DNA of 34,636 nucleotides from Chitinophagaceae bacterium (GCA_025449645.1 JANWIY010000071.1:1-34636); one strand, 5' to 3'; counted from the stretch's first letter, positions 9,127 to 17,175 are shown. The notes: a model not told the origin generated them from the sequence alone. Program-made: numbers and translations.

Positions 9127-9501
9127 ATGGCGACCCTTAACCAATTACAAAAAACCCTGCATATAACTTATTCTGTGGTACCTATTGTCGCTGGAATCGA
9201 CAAATTCACCAACCTGCTGACCAACTGGTCAAACTATCTGGGCAGCAATATGAAGTCTGTGCTGCCGATGGAGCCCATGGCTTTCATGAAAGTGGTTGGA
9301 ATAATTGAAATTGTAGCCGGCCTTCTTGTGATTCTCAAACCTGTTTTCGGGGCATACCTGGTGATGGTATGGCTGATCGCGATTGCCCTTGTTTTAATCG
9401 TCGGTGGAAATTATTTTGACGTGGCGGTCCGGGATCTTGTTATGGCCGTAGGCGCCTATACCTTCGCACAACTTACAATCATAACCAGGAAGACACTGTA
9501 G
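9127..9501 (+). CDS. Small DoxX-like membrane protein
   Basis: This 124-residue protein has four hydrophobic segments: HITYSVVPIVAGIDKF (about 13-28), FMKVVGIIEIVAGLLVIL, FGAYLVMVWLIAIALVLIVGG, and DLVMAVGAYTFAQLTI. The GIDKFTNLLTNW and VGIIEIVAGLLVILKP segments resemble the DoxX/DoxD-like fold of small four-helix membrane proteins. The match is by pattern only. The function of such proteins in Bacteroidota is mostly unknown. The start ATG follows an A-rich leader. Its stop codon is only 4 bases from that of the convergent PEP-mutase family gene. Confidence 0.62.
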   Translation: MATLNQLQKTLHITYSVVPIVAGIDKFTNLLTNWSNYLGSNMKSVLPMEPMAFMKVVGIIEIVAGLLVILKPVFGAYLVMVWLIAIALVLIVGGNYFDVAVRDLVMAVGAYTFAQLTIITRKTL

Positions 9502-9505
9502 AATC

Positions 9506-10357
9506 CTAAAGAATATGTGTGATCAGTTTCTTTAGAAAATCACTGCTGATCTCATTTTCCGTTACACCGGAAAGTCCTTCGCCGTTTTTCAATTGCAAAG
9601 CCGTGTTTTTCATAGCCCGAACGGCCACTTTCAGGAAGCCAGGCCCGAGACTAAGCCTCGCAACGCCGATCTCTTTCAATGTTTTTAAATCCGGAATTCC
9701 GGGAATTGCCAGAATATTAACAGGCGCTGAAAGCGATGAGACGAATTGTGCAATTTCCTGCTTATCAGTCATCGTGATCGGATAGATTCCGTCGGCACCT
9801 GAATTCAGATAAGCTCTCCCTCTTTTAAGCGATTCTTCCCATTTTTCCTCGCTGCTTTTCCATTCCGTGCCCTTCACATATACATCAGTTCTTGCATTGA
9901 TATAAAGCGGAATGCCCATTTCATCTCCGGCCTTTCGCACTGACTGCAATCTTCTGCATTGGGCTTCTATCGCAAAAAGTGTTTTATTTTTTAAATCATA
10001 GTCTTCTATGTTGATCCCCACCGCTCCCGTGTCGAGCAATCTTTTAATATTTTCCCGCAGCCCATCCTCCGTTTGTGCATATCCACTCTCCATGTCCACC
10101 GTTACAGGAATGCTTACGCCTCCGGTAATTTTCTTTATTAAGATCAGCAAATCACTGAATTGAATGTTTTCACCGTCAGGAACACCCTGGGTGTACGCAA
10201 TGGACGCACTCGCTGTAGCAATGGCGGGATAGCCAAGCTCTTCCAACAATGCAGCGCCTAAAGGGTCCCATATATTTGGTAAGACCAACAATGATTTATC
10301 AAAATGCAGGTCACGAAATATTTTTGCCTTCTGTTGCTGAGAAGCCATATTTGTCAT
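9506..10357 (-). CDS. Isocitrate lyase / PEP mutase family protein
   Basis: This 283-residue cytoplasmic enzyme has the TIM-barrel motifs of the PEP mutase/isocitrate lyase superfamily: LPNIWDPLGAALLEELGYPAIATASASIA early in the chain, metal-site VDMESGY (87-93), GINIED (114-119), and INARTDVYV later. The KKCGH-type loop of true isocitrate lyases is not seen. Length and motifs fit the large uncharacterised branch that includes oxaloacetate decarboxylases and carboxyphosphonoenolpyruvate-like enzymes. The reaction probably breaks or forms a C-C or C-P bond of a 2-oxo-acid, but the substrate cannot be named. It is the last gene of a minus-strand run after the dicarboxylate symporter, 38 bases downstream, which fits organic-acid metabolism. 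Confidence 0.85.
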   Translation of the reverse strand: MTNMASQQQKAKIFRDLHFDKSLLVLPNIWDPLGAALLEELGYPAIATASASIAYTQGVPDGENIQFSDLLILIKKITGGVSIPVTVDMESGYAQTEDGLRENIKRLLDTGAVGINIEDYDLKNKTLFAIEAQCRRLQSVRKAGDEMGIPLYINARTDVYVKGTEWKSSEEKWEESLKRGRAYLNSGADGIYPITMTDKQEIAQFVSSLSAPVNILAIPGIPDLKTLKEIGVARLSLGPGFLKVAVRAMKNTALQLKNGEGLSGVTENEISSDFLKKLITHIL

Positions 10358-10395
10358 ATGTAGTTTTGTCTATTAAATAAGGTCCCCCGATTCCG

Positions 10396-11637
10396 CTATT
10401 TTTTCTCTACCACCCGCTGGTAAATATCTTCATTTATTTGTTTTTCGCTTTTAGCAATGATCACAGTGGCAACCGAATTGCCTATGAAATTTATGATTGC
10501 CCTGCCCTCGCTCATGAAACGGTCCACGCCGATCAGCAAGGCGAGGCCTTCCAGCGGAATTACTTTTAGCGCAGTGAGTGTGCTGGCCAGCACAATAAAC
10601 CCGCTACCGGTCACACCCGCCGCACCTTTGCTTGTTACCAGCAGGATGCCTATGATCATCAGTTGTTGCGCAAGACTAAGGTCAATCAGGAAAACCTGGG
10701 CCAGGAAAATCACACTCATGCTGAGGTAAATGGTGGTACCGTCCAAATTAAAACTATATCCGGTCGGTATGAGCAACCCGACAACTTCTTTTTCGCAGCC
10801 TGCTTCCTCCAGTTTTTGCATGACAGAAGGAAACACGGCCTCACTACTGCTGGCTCCAAGTACAATCAGAATTTCTTCTTTAATGTATAAAAGCAGTTTC
10901 CATAAACTGAATTTATAATAGCGGCAAATGGCATTCAAAACCAGAAAAATGAAGAGCAGACCCGTCAGGTAAAAACAAAGCATTAATTTCCCCAGAAGGA
11001 ATATGCTGCCGAATCCGAACTTCCCGATGGTGTAAGCCATTCCGCCAAAAGCCCCGAAGGGGCTTAGTTTCATAATCATTCCGAGAATATTGAAGATCAC
11101 TTTATTGATCTTTTCAATTCCTGACAAAACCGGTTTACCGGGATCACCCAATTGCTTGAGGGCAACTGCAAATAGTATACTGAAAAAAAGGATCTGCAGA
11201 ATATCACCCTTGGCAAAAGCATCCACAATACTGGATGGAACAATATGCGTTAAGAAATCTCCCCAGTTAAATTGACTGGCTTGTTTGGCAATATCCGTGA
11301 CGGCTGCTGGCTGAACCTGTCCATGAGCGACTCCGGCCCCTGGTCTTATGATATTGGCAACCGCCAGCCCGATGATCAGGGCCAGAGAAGAAACAACCTC
11401 AAAATAAATCAGGGCTTTTATCCCAAGTCTTCCAACTTTTTTCATGCTGCCCGCACCTGCAATGCCGATCACGATACTGCAGAAGATCACCGGTGCAATG
11501 ATCATGCGGATCATGTTGATGAAAGTATCCGCAATGGCTTTTGCCGCCGTAGCAAACCCTGGAAACAGCCAGCCGGCAATTATGCCAAGAACGATGGCGA
11601 TAAGGACCTGGATGTAGAGTACTTTGAGGATCTTCAT
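10396..11637 (-). CDS. dctA: C4-dicarboxylate:cation symporter (DAACS family)
   Basis: This 413-residue inner-membrane protein has eight transmembrane helices and two re-entrant hairpins. It shows the family signatures GASSSEAVFPSVMQKLEEAG (hairpin 1 serine-rich motif), LIPTGYSFNLDGTTIYLSM, TSKGAAGVTGSGFIVLA, and the substrate-site GVDRFMSEGRAIINFIGNSVATVI. The PTGYSFNLDGT plus SKGAAGVTGSGFIV combination is closest to bacterial DctA-type importers of succinate, fumarate and malate, rather than to glutamate transporters. Substrate assignment is inferred. The initiation region is unusual: the degenerate 7-base repeat array described at 11638-11825 runs right up to its ATG. Downstream lies the PEP-mutase family gene. 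Confidence 0.88.
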   Translation of the reverse strand: MKILKVLYIQVLIAIVLGIIAGWLFPGFATAAKAIADTFINMIRMIIAPVIFCSIVIGIAGAGSMKKVGRLGIKALIYFEVVSSLALIIGLAVANIIRPGAGVAHGQVQPAAVTDIAKQASQFNWGDFLTHIVPSSIVDAFAKGDILQILFFSILFAVALKQLGDPGKPVLSGIEKINKVIFNILGMIMKLSPFGAFGGMAYTIGKFGFGSIFLLGKLMLCFYLTGLLFIFLVLNAICRYYKFSLWKLLLYIKEEILIVLGASSSEAVFPSVMQKLEEAGCEKEVVGLLIPTGYSFNLDGTTIYLSMSVIFLAQVFLIDLSLAQQLMIIGILLVTSKGAAGVTGSGFIVLASTLTALKVIPLEGLALLIGVDRFMSEGRAIINFIGNSVATVIIAKSEKQINEDIYQRVVEKK

Positions 11638-11825
11638 TTATGGGCTATGAGTCTTTCATTTATGGGTTGAGCGTGATGGGTTATGATTTATGAGTTATGC
11701 ACTTCATGAAGCAGGTAAAAATAATTTTGTGAAACCAAATTTCCCAGCCATTTCCAAAAATTTCTTTGTTACATATTTATATATATTCGAAATGGCGCCG
11801 CCAACCCATAACCCATAACCCATAA
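11638..11825. repeat. Inverted heptamer array between pgm and the symporter
   Basis: The spacer holds two facing arrays of a 7-base unit. The right arm is three perfect copies of AACCCAT at 11803-11823, meeting the TAG stop of pgm (read on the minus strand, TAG then TTATGGG repeats). The left arm at 11638-11699 is a longer, degenerate run of TATGGGT-type units, with matches such as TATGGGC, TATGAGT, TATGGGT and GATGGGT, ending at the symporter start codon. About 100 bases lie between the arms. In a pgm-to-symporter read-through RNA, the arms could pair and cover the symporter start. Confidence 0.7.
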
Positions 11826-13466
11826 CTACTGAATCGCCTTGTCCACAATCTCCTGCGCTTCTTCCAGCATTTTTCTCAAATAGTCTTTCCCTTTAAAGCT
11901 CTCCGCATAGATTTTATAAATGTCTTCCGTGCCCGAGGGTCGCGCTGCGAACCATCCATTCTCAGTGATCAGCTTGAGACCACCTATCGAAGCCCCATTG
12001 CCGGGTGCATTGGTGAGAATGGAAATAATCTTATCGCCGGCAAGTGTTTTTTGAGTAATCTGTCCGGGAGAAAGTTTTCCAAGCTTTTCTTTTTGTTGCG
12101 GGGTGGCTTTAGCTTCAATGCGGTCATATATTGACTCTCCGAGTTCCTGTGTTATATCCTGGTAAATTTCACCCGGATCGCGTTTAATGGTGGCCGTGAT
12201 TTCAGCTGCGAGCAGGGCGGGGACAAACCCGTCTTTATCAGTGGTCCAAACAGTTCCATCAAGCCTGGAGCATGTTGCTCCTGCACTTTCCTCCCCACCA
12301 AAACAAAGGGAGTCATCAAAAAGTCCGTCCACGAACCACTTGAAGCCGACGGGAGTTTCATATAATTTCCTGTTGAGTTTTTTTGTAACCCGGTCAATCA
12401 CCTGGCTGCTCACAACTGTTTTGCCCACCGCCTTGGAGTCTTTCCATAAGGGGCGGTGCTGCAAAAGAAAAAATACCATTGCAGACAAATAGTGATTTGC
12501 AGGCATTAAACCCGCACTCTTTGTGACAATTCCATGCCGGTCATGATCCGTATCACAGGCCACCGAGATATCGAAACGGTCCTTTAAACCGATCAGCTGC
12601 TGCATGGCATAAGGAGAAGACGGATCCATCCTGATCTTACCGTCCCAATCCACCGTCATGAAACGGAAAGTCGGATCAACGGTCTTATTCACGACAGTTA
12701 AATTCAATCCATATTTTGATGCTATCGGCTCCCAGTAATGGACACCCGCTCCGCCCAGCGGATCCACACCTATGCTGATTTGCGAATCGCGGATAATATC
12801 CAGGTTGATCACATTGCCAAGATCATTTATATAGTGATTCAGAAAATCATGCCTCTGCGTGCTGCGCACGCGAAGGGCTTTTTCATATGGCATTCTCAAA
12901 ACGCCTTTCATCTTATTCTCCAAAAATTCATTGGCTTTGGATTCTACCCAACTCGTGATGTCAGTGCCCGCAGGCCCCCCATTCGGGGGATTATATTTGA
13001 AACCGCCGTCGTCTGGCGGGTTGTGGGAAGGAGTTATTACAATACCATCGGCCATTCCGTTTTTGCGGTTACGGTTATATGTTAATATCGAGTGTGAAAC
13101 GGCGGGTGTAGGCGTATATTCATCTCCGTTAGCAATCATGAGCTCTACGCCGTTAGCGGCCAGCACTTCAATGGCCGTTGTATATGCCGGCATAGAGAGT
13201 GCATGCGTGTCTATACCAAGGAATAGGGGTCCTTCAATTTTCTGTAGTTTCCGGTAAAGACATATGGCCTGGCTGATCGCCAGTATATGCCATTCATTGA
13301 ATGAACAGATAAAAGAAGAGCCACGATGGCCGGATGTGCCAAATGAAACGCGCTGGGCAGGAACCGATGGATCGGGCCTGTTAGAATAATATGCCGTAAT
13401 CAGTTTGGGAACATTTACCAGGATGGAGGCATCTGCTAATTTACCGGCGGCCGCACTTATTTCCAT
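11826..13466 (-). CDS. pgm: Alpha-D-glucose-phosphate phosphoglucomutase
   Basis: This 546-residue cytoplasmic enzyme is the same length as E. coli Pgm and has its complete motif set. SFGTSGHRGS is at 41-50. The active-site phosphoserine loop is TPSHNP (145-150, Ser147). The metal-binding loop is DTDHDR (305-310), the sugar-binding loop is GGEESAGA (390-397), and the phosphate-binding loop is RPSGTE (509-514). It interconverts glucose 1-phosphate and glucose 6-phosphate, linking glycogen and nucleotide-sugar metabolism with glycolysis. Just upstream of its ATG, reading the minus strand, is a TAACTTTA box that misses the -7 consensus by one base. Its stop codon is fused to the repeat array that precedes the symporter. 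Confidence 0.95.
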   Translation of the reverse strand: MEISAAAGKLADASILVNVPKLITAYYSNRPDPSVPAQRVSFGTSGHRGSSFICSFNEWHILAISQAICLYRKLQKIEGPLFLGIDTHALSMPAYTTAIEVLAANGVELMIANGDEYTPTPAVSHSILTYNRNRKNGMADGIVITPSHNPPDDGGFKYNPPNGGPAGTDITSWVESKANEFLENKMKGVLRMPYEKALRVRSTQRHDFLNHYINDLGNVINLDIIRDSQISIGVDPLGGAGVHYWEPIASKYGLNLTVVNKTVDPTFRFMTVDWDGKIRMDPSSPYAMQQLIGLKDRFDISVACDTDHDRHGIVTKSAGLMPANHYLSAMVFFLLQHRPLWKDSKAVGKTVVSSQVIDRVTKKLNRKLYETPVGFKWFVDGLFDDSLCFGGEESAGATCSRLDGTVWTTDKDGFVPALLAAEITATIKRDPGEIYQDITQELGESIYDRIEAKATPQQKEKLGKLSPGQITQKTLAGDKIISILTNAPGNGASIGGLKLITENGWFAARPSGTEDIYKIYAESFKGKDYLRKMLEEAQEIVDKAIQ

Positions 13467-13503
13467 AGTTATTAAAGTTAGAACATAATTACTGTGGTCA
13501 GGG

Positions 13504-14133
13504 TCATTTTCGCCAGCGTTTTCCTATCCAGACAAATATCAGCGAAAGCAAAACAAAGGCAAAAGATAATATCAGGCAATTAATCAGCACGACCGGATAC
13601 CCGAGGTTGCTGACATTGACAAAAGGATAAGGATAGAATCCTGAGACCGATCCGCGGATCAGGATGAAGCTGATATATATTAAGGGATAAAGAAGCCAGA
13701 AGTAAACATTTTTCCATTTCAGTCGGGACTTGGGTACAAACAATATCCAGAACAAAAGGAACCATAACGGATTTACCACATGGAGCAATTCGTCCACCAG
13801 CTGTTGTGCACCCTGCGGGCTCCAGAGGAATCTCAGGATTCCGTTATATACCAGGCCAACAATCGTAATGTATACTGCAAGAGGCGTAAGAGTTGACGGG
13901 CGCGAGAAAAAACTTCCCATGGATGACAAGGGGCTGCATAGAAGGGCCGTAAAGCAAACGGTTATCAGGATATTCGTGAGGATGGTAAAAAAACTGAAAT
14001 ACCTGATTACCGTTTCTGGAATTGATGCTTCCCGGTTTAAGATAATAAGATAAAATTGTAGTAGAATAGAAAACCATCCCAAAAAAGCTCCGGTTGCTAC
14101 GAAGAATTGTCCGCTTTTTGAAGATGTATCCAT
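13504..14133 (-). CDS. Pr6Pr-family membrane protein
   Basis: This 209-residue protein has six hydrophobic segments, beginning FFVATGAFLGWFSILLQFYLII and RYFSFFTILTNILITVCFTALL. The SFFTILTN motif, the LVDELLHVVNPLWFLLFW segment, and the YPLIYISFILIRG and FYPYPFVNVSNLGY segments are characteristic of the Pr6Pr (AIG1/FAR-17a-like) family of six-helix membrane proteins. Bacterial members have no proven activity; eukaryotic relatives hydrolyse fatty-acid esters of hydroxy fatty acids. It lies 37 bases upstream of pgm in the same direction and may share its transcript. There is no signal peptide, and length is normal for the family. Confidence 0.8.
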   Translation of the reverse strand: MDTSSKSGQFFVATGAFLGWFSILLQFYLIILNREASIPETVIRYFSFFTILTNILITVCFTALLCSPLSSMGSFFSRPSTLTPLAVYITIVGLVYNGILRFLWSPQGAQQLVDELLHVVNPLWFLLFWILFVPKSRLKWKNVYFWLLYPLIYISFILIRGSVSGFYPYPFVNVSNLGYPVVLINCLILSFAFVLLSLIFVWIGKRWRK

Positions 14134-14191
14134 CCGCGTACATTATTAGATCAAGGGTTAACTAAATATACGGGAATAATTCCATGAGTTA

Positions 14192-14848
14192 TTATTTCCA
14201 GAACCATAGCCAGGCGGCAATCCAGATTACAAAACAAATGAGTGCGATCCATAAAATCCGTTTACCATGATGCCTGTCCTTTCCGCTGTAAACAAAATGC
14301 CGCTGACCGTCCGGGAGGGTCCTCTTCATATTAGCCATACTGAATCCGATGATCATTCCAAGCGGAGGCGCAATCAAAGCAAGGAGATAAGCCATATAAG
14401 TCCAGGATTTGTCTGCCGCATCCGGCCTGGAGAGCATTCTCAATTTCTCATCCTGAAATCGCTTCAATTCTTTTGAAGGAATGTGAATGCCATGTCCGGA
14501 TAAAATCTTTTGCGCCAGCGCATAATCCAGCCAACCCCATTCATCCGGGTTACGAATGATATCCACTAATTCGGAATCCGAAAATTGATACAGGTAATAG
14601 TCTTCTCCGACCCTGTTTGCCTGCTCACTGTACAAGGACCTCATGATCCCGTCGGCCTGTTCAAAGTCCTTAGCCCGCAATTTTACCCGGATATCCCGAT
14701 CCAAAAAATTTTTAGCAAAACTCGGGTCGAATAATTTTCCATTGTCCTCTAATTCAACCCGGATCTTGTGCTCTTTTAATTTAGCGGCCATTTCCGCTGC
14801 CATTTCCGAATCATTAAATCTTCTGAATGTGAGAAAAGGTTCATCCAT
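14192..14848 (-). CDS. Unknown protein with N-terminal soluble domain and two C-terminal TM helices
   Basis: This 218-residue protein is not recognised with confidence. The first about 75 residues (LTFRRFNDSEMAAEMAAKLKEHKIRVELEDN onward, then DFEQADGIMRSLYSEQA) resemble DUF2007-type putative signal-transducing domains, with a beta-alpha-beta pattern. A middle helical part (SDSELVDIIRNPDEWGWLDYALAQKIL) follows. Near the end are two membrane segments (YMAYLLALIAPPLGMIIGFSMA and ILWIALICFVIWIAAWLWFW) separated by a basic, Gly/His-rich linker. This is a tethered cytoplasmic domain plus anchor. Its start is only 32 bases from that of the divergent metallo-hydrolase gene. Confidence 0.7.
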   Translation of the reverse strand: MDEPFLTFRRFNDSEMAAEMAAKLKEHKIRVELEDNGKLFDPSFAKNFLDRDIRVKLRAKDFEQADGIMRSLYSEQANRVGEDYYLYQFSDSELVDIIRNPDEWGWLDYALAQKILSGHGIHIPSKELKRFQDEKLRMLSRPDAADKSWTYMAYLLALIAPPLGMIIGFSMANMKRTLPDGQRHFVYSGKDRHHGKRILWIALICFVIWIAAWLWFWK

Positions 14849-14880
14849 TTCAATAAACTTAGCATTAAATTCGCAAACAG

Positions 14881-15753
14881 ATGTCCATGTTCATAGCCTC
14901 ATTAAATTCCGGCAGCAATGGAAACTGTTACTATATCGGCAACAGTGAAGAAGCTATTTTCGTGGATGCCGGCCTCTCCTGCGCTGAAACCGAGCAAAGG
15001 ATGGCCCGCCTGGGACTGGATATGAATGCCGTGAAGGGAATCTTTATTTCCCATGAGCATAGCGATCATATCTTCGGCCTTTCCACCCTGGTGCAAAAAT
15101 ATAAAATGCCTGTATACGTAACTGCAGGAACCCTCAGGGAGATCAGAGGAAAAAGGCTGAGGGCTTTTGTCCGCTTGTTTGAAAGCCATCAGCCTGTAAG
15201 CATCGGCGGGCTCACCATAACTCCCTTTCCAAAAAAGCATGATGCCCGTGATCCGCACAGTTTTGTGGTGCGCTGCATGCAGACCACCGTGGGAATTTTT
15301 ACAGATATCGGTCAGATCTGCGAACAGGTTGTCTGTTATTTCCGCCAATGCCATGCAGCTTTTCTGGAGGCCAATTATGACGAAGAAATGTTGCAGCAGG
15401 GCAGATATCCTCATTTCCTGAAAAACAGGATCCGGGGCGGCCAGGGACATCTGTCCAATCACCAGGCCTTTGAACTTTTTACCAGCCACCGGCCCGATTT
15501 TATGACCCACCTGCTTTTGTCGCACCTCTCGAAAGAGAATAATTCACCCGAATTGTTAATGGCCCTGTTTAATCATCATAAGACCGATACTGAAGTAATT
15601 ATTGCTTCCCGCTATCAGGAGAGCCAGGTATATCCGGTTTCCTTCCAGCCCCCCACAAAAACTTTTTTGAGTCCCGGGGAAATAATCAATGAAATGCCTT
15701 TAAAGAAAAAAGCAAATGTAAAATCCGAACTCCGGCAATTGAGTTTGTTTTAA
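14881..15753 (+). CDS. MBL-fold metallo-hydrolase, WalJ/YycJ-like
   Basis: This 290-residue cytoplasmic protein has the metallo-beta-lactamase fold, with metal motif HxHxDH at His58, His60, Asp62 and His63 (ISHEHSDHIFGL). The N-terminal SLNSGSNGNCYYIG segment with VDAGLSC is the pattern of the WalJ/YycJ branch. These enzymes are usually phosphodiesterase or nuclease-like and are often linked to DNA metabolism in firmicutes. Later metal-ligand candidates are His and Asp in KKHDARDPHSFVV and HLLLSHLSKENN. The start ATG follows a CAGATG leader and lies 32 bases from the divergent gene start. The stop is 16 bases from the convergent CBU_0592-type gene. Confidence 0.87.
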   Translation: MSMFIASLNSGSNGNCYYIGNSEEAIFVDAGLSCAETEQRMARLGLDMNAVKGIFISHEHSDHIFGLSTLVQKYKMPVYVTAGTLREIRGKRLRAFVRLFESHQPVSIGGLTITPFPKKHDARDPHSFVVRCMQTTVGIFTDIGQICEQVVCYFRQCHAAFLEANYDEEMLQQGRYPHFLKNRIRGGQGHLSNHQAFELFTSHRPDFMTHLLLSHLSKENNSPELLMALFNHHKTDTEVIIASRYQESQVYPVSFQPPTKTFLSPGEIINEMPLKKKANVKSELRQLSLF

Positions 15754-15769
15754 CGGCTATGGATAGGGG

Positions 15770-16045
15770 CTAATCCGGCTCTTCCATTGGTTGGGAAATG
15801 GCCCTCTGCATACGGATAAGAATTTTCACGATAGCGACAACAGACAAGACCGTCCATACGCCCTCGAGAATAACGAAAGGAAAATAGGGAATCAGATAGC
15901 TGGCAATACAGGCGATACCGGCGCCTGCGAAATTCAGCAGGCCGTAAATCAGGCTGTCCGTCCGGATAATCTTCAGCAGGTTCAGAACAAAAGCAATCAG
16001 GAGAATGCTCACGCCAAAACTGCCAAGGGCTTCTGAAAAATTCAT
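15770..16045 (-). CDS. CBU_0592-type small membrane protein
   Basis: This 91-residue protein has three hydrophobic segments: FGVSILLIAFVLNLL (about 10-24), LIYGLLNFAGAGIACIASYLI, and FVILEGVWTVLSVVAIVKIL. The order, with the GLLNFAGAG core and the FPFVILEGVWT turn, matches the CBU_0592-like domain family of short membrane proteins. No function is established for the family. The C-terminal tail is polar (RAISQPMEEPD). It is convergent with the metallo-hydrolase gene. Upstream of its ATG lies a long inverted heptamer repeat. Confidence 0.68.
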   Translation of the reverse strand: MNFSEALGSFGVSILLIAFVLNLLKIIRTDSLIYGLLNFAGAGIACIASYLIPYFPFVILEGVWTVLSVVAIVKILIRMQRAISQPMEEPD

Positions 16046-16097
16046 GTAGAAAAATTGGAAAAGGTTTATGCCTGTTTACAGGAGGGTATGGAAAGTA

Positions 16098-16190
16098 GTG
16101 GTGGATGGTATATGGTGGATGGTAGATGGATTTCAGTTGTAAATTCGCACCTGCTGTCCATATACGATCCACCATATACCATCCACCATC
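16098..16190. repeat. Long inverted repeat with 7-base period
   Basis: The left arm at 16098-16130 and the right arm at 16157-16189 are 33 bases each and complementary at 30 of 33 positions, with a 26-base loop. Each arm is built from degenerate 7-base units (TGGTGGA, TGGTATA, TGGTGGA, TGGTAGA on the left). It lies in the spacer upstream of the minus-strand CBU_0592-type gene. The unit differs from those of the other arrays in the window, but the period and the facing-arm layout are the same. Confidence 0.85.
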
Positions 16191-16270
16191 AAAGGATCCC
16201 GGACCGACAAAAGTAGGGAAACTTGCCCTGGTTCCCGGCCTGCAGCTGATTTTTTTTCACTATCCCCAGG

Positions 16271-16300
16271 CAAACAAAGCCTCCCTGGGAACAGGGAGGC
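16271..16300 (-). terminator. Strong GC hairpin, terminator-like on the minus strand
   Basis: GCCTCCCTG (16279-16287) and CAGGGAGGC (16292-16300) form a perfect 9-bp stem closing a 4-base loop. On the minus strand it is followed by TTTGTTTG, a short T-rich tail. On the plus strand no T run follows. No recognised gene feeds it from the minus side; the only transcript it could end is an unannotated one from the 16301-16570 region. Confidence 0.5.
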
Positions 16301-16573
16301 CGTTAACGATTGCTAGTCCACGAGAAAATCAAATTAAACTGCTTTTTTACTTTCGAATCAATCAGGATAAGGTAATGGTCATGGTTCTGGGTGTAGGGCC
16401 TGAGAACAAACTTACGCTGTATGGAACACCCTCTACAAGGGGGGAAAGCTCGATTCTGACCCGGGTATTTTTCCCGGTGCCGGGGGGTAGAATGCCCCTT
16501 TCTCAGACCAAATAGTATACGGAAAGCCGATTCTCCGTATTTTAAAGTCATAATTAACTATTAAACTGATCAT
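16301..16573 (-). other. Gene-free region with hairpin potential; candidate structured RNA
   Basis: I find no convincing protein here. Read on the minus strand it has several local pairings: ATACGGA/TCCGTAT (16517-16523 with 16534-16540), a CCGGG/CCCGG hairpin, GGGG/CCCC around the 16490s, and GGGTGT/ACACCC. It ends at the strong hairpin plus T-rich tail at 16271-16300. A noncoding RNA of about 250 bases is possible, but I cannot match it to any known class. It could equally be the 5' leader region of the signalling operon that starts at 16574. An open frame at 16303-16551 (minus) has no recognisable features and I do not call it. Confidence 0.25.
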
Positions 16574-17170
16574 ATGCCTTACAAAACAAGCTATTTTTTC
16601 CTGTTCGTTGCTCTGTCTGCGGGCCTTGTATATGCATTCCGGGAATCTGACAGTGGCAACCAAAAAAACCAGAATCCATGGCAACTCCTCTCCCGCACCC
16701 TGAATACAAATCCCGCCAATAACACGGATACCGGCGGAAGGGTTGTTAGTATTGACTCCGCGCAGTTATGCATAGATAAATACGCCTCGGTCATGTTACA
16801 GCATGGGTTTTCAAGCGTCGCCGGCCAAAAAGTAAATATCCAGATCAAAAGGACCAGCATGATCACCACGGGTGAGGTTTTCAGGGGAAAAGGCTTGCTG
16901 GACTGGCTTACCCAGACCGCTGCCCAGTACAATGAAGCCGGTAAAACGCTTATGGTAAAAATACAGCTGGGCATTTACGACAGCACTTATCTGAATACCT
17001 ATCAGAGCAATGCTGAAATAAAAAACCGATACCGCAACCGGATAGCAATCTTTCTCATGCCTTACGATAGTGCCCAGGCAGTTCAGGGTGGAATCCATGC
17101 CAATGCTGTGCTTCCTCCCGGTTCAACAGGAGGTGGAACAGGGTACGACCTGGGTGGAATTCAACCTTAA
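16574..17170 (+). CDS. Secreted or membrane-anchored hypothetical protein, first gene of signalling operon
   Basis: This 198-residue protein begins with a hydrophobic segment (KTSYFFLFVALSAGLVYAF), which acts as a signal peptide or anchor. The mature part is soluble: a low-complexity, Asn-rich linker (NTNPANNTDTGG) leads to a domain with SAQLCIDKYASVMLQHGF, ITTGEVFRGKGLLDWL and KTLMVKIQLGIYDSTYL segments. The C-terminus is Gly/Pro-rich. I do not recognise the family. Its position directly before the membrane protein, kinase and regulator genes (5-base gap to the next) suggests it is an extracytoplasmic partner of the sensor. That role is inferred from context only. Confidence 0.65.
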   Translation: MPYKTSYFFLFVALSAGLVYAFRESDSGNQKNQNPWQLLSRTLNTNPANNTDTGGRVVSIDSAQLCIDKYASVMLQHGFSSVAGQKVNIQIKRTSMITTGEVFRGKGLLDWLTQTAAQYNEAGKTLMVKIQLGIYDSTYLNTYQSNAEIKNRYRNRIAIFLMPYDSAQAVQGGIHANAVLPPGSTGGGTGYDLGGIQP

Positions 17171-17175
17171 TCCAT

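Noticed and set aside
11272-11670. Open frame antisense to the symporter
   Set aside because: It overlaps a well-conserved transporter gene and runs into the repeat array.
11803-11826. Heptamer arrays as a CRISPR array
   Set aside because: Units are 7 bases long with no spacers and there are no cas genes.
12859-13257. Open frame antisense to pgm
   Set aside because: It is the reverse reading of conserved pgm codons and has no features of its own.
16126-16515. Plus-strand open frame of 129 residues
   Set aside because: It starts inside the inverted repeat, has no domain or signal, and its residues look like translated repeats and hairpins.
16303-16551. Minus-strand open frame of 82 residues ending next to a terminator-like hairpin
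   Set aside because: Tempting because of the hairpin, but composition (many Arg, Cys, Pro in no pattern) and absence of any motif suggest noncoding sequence.
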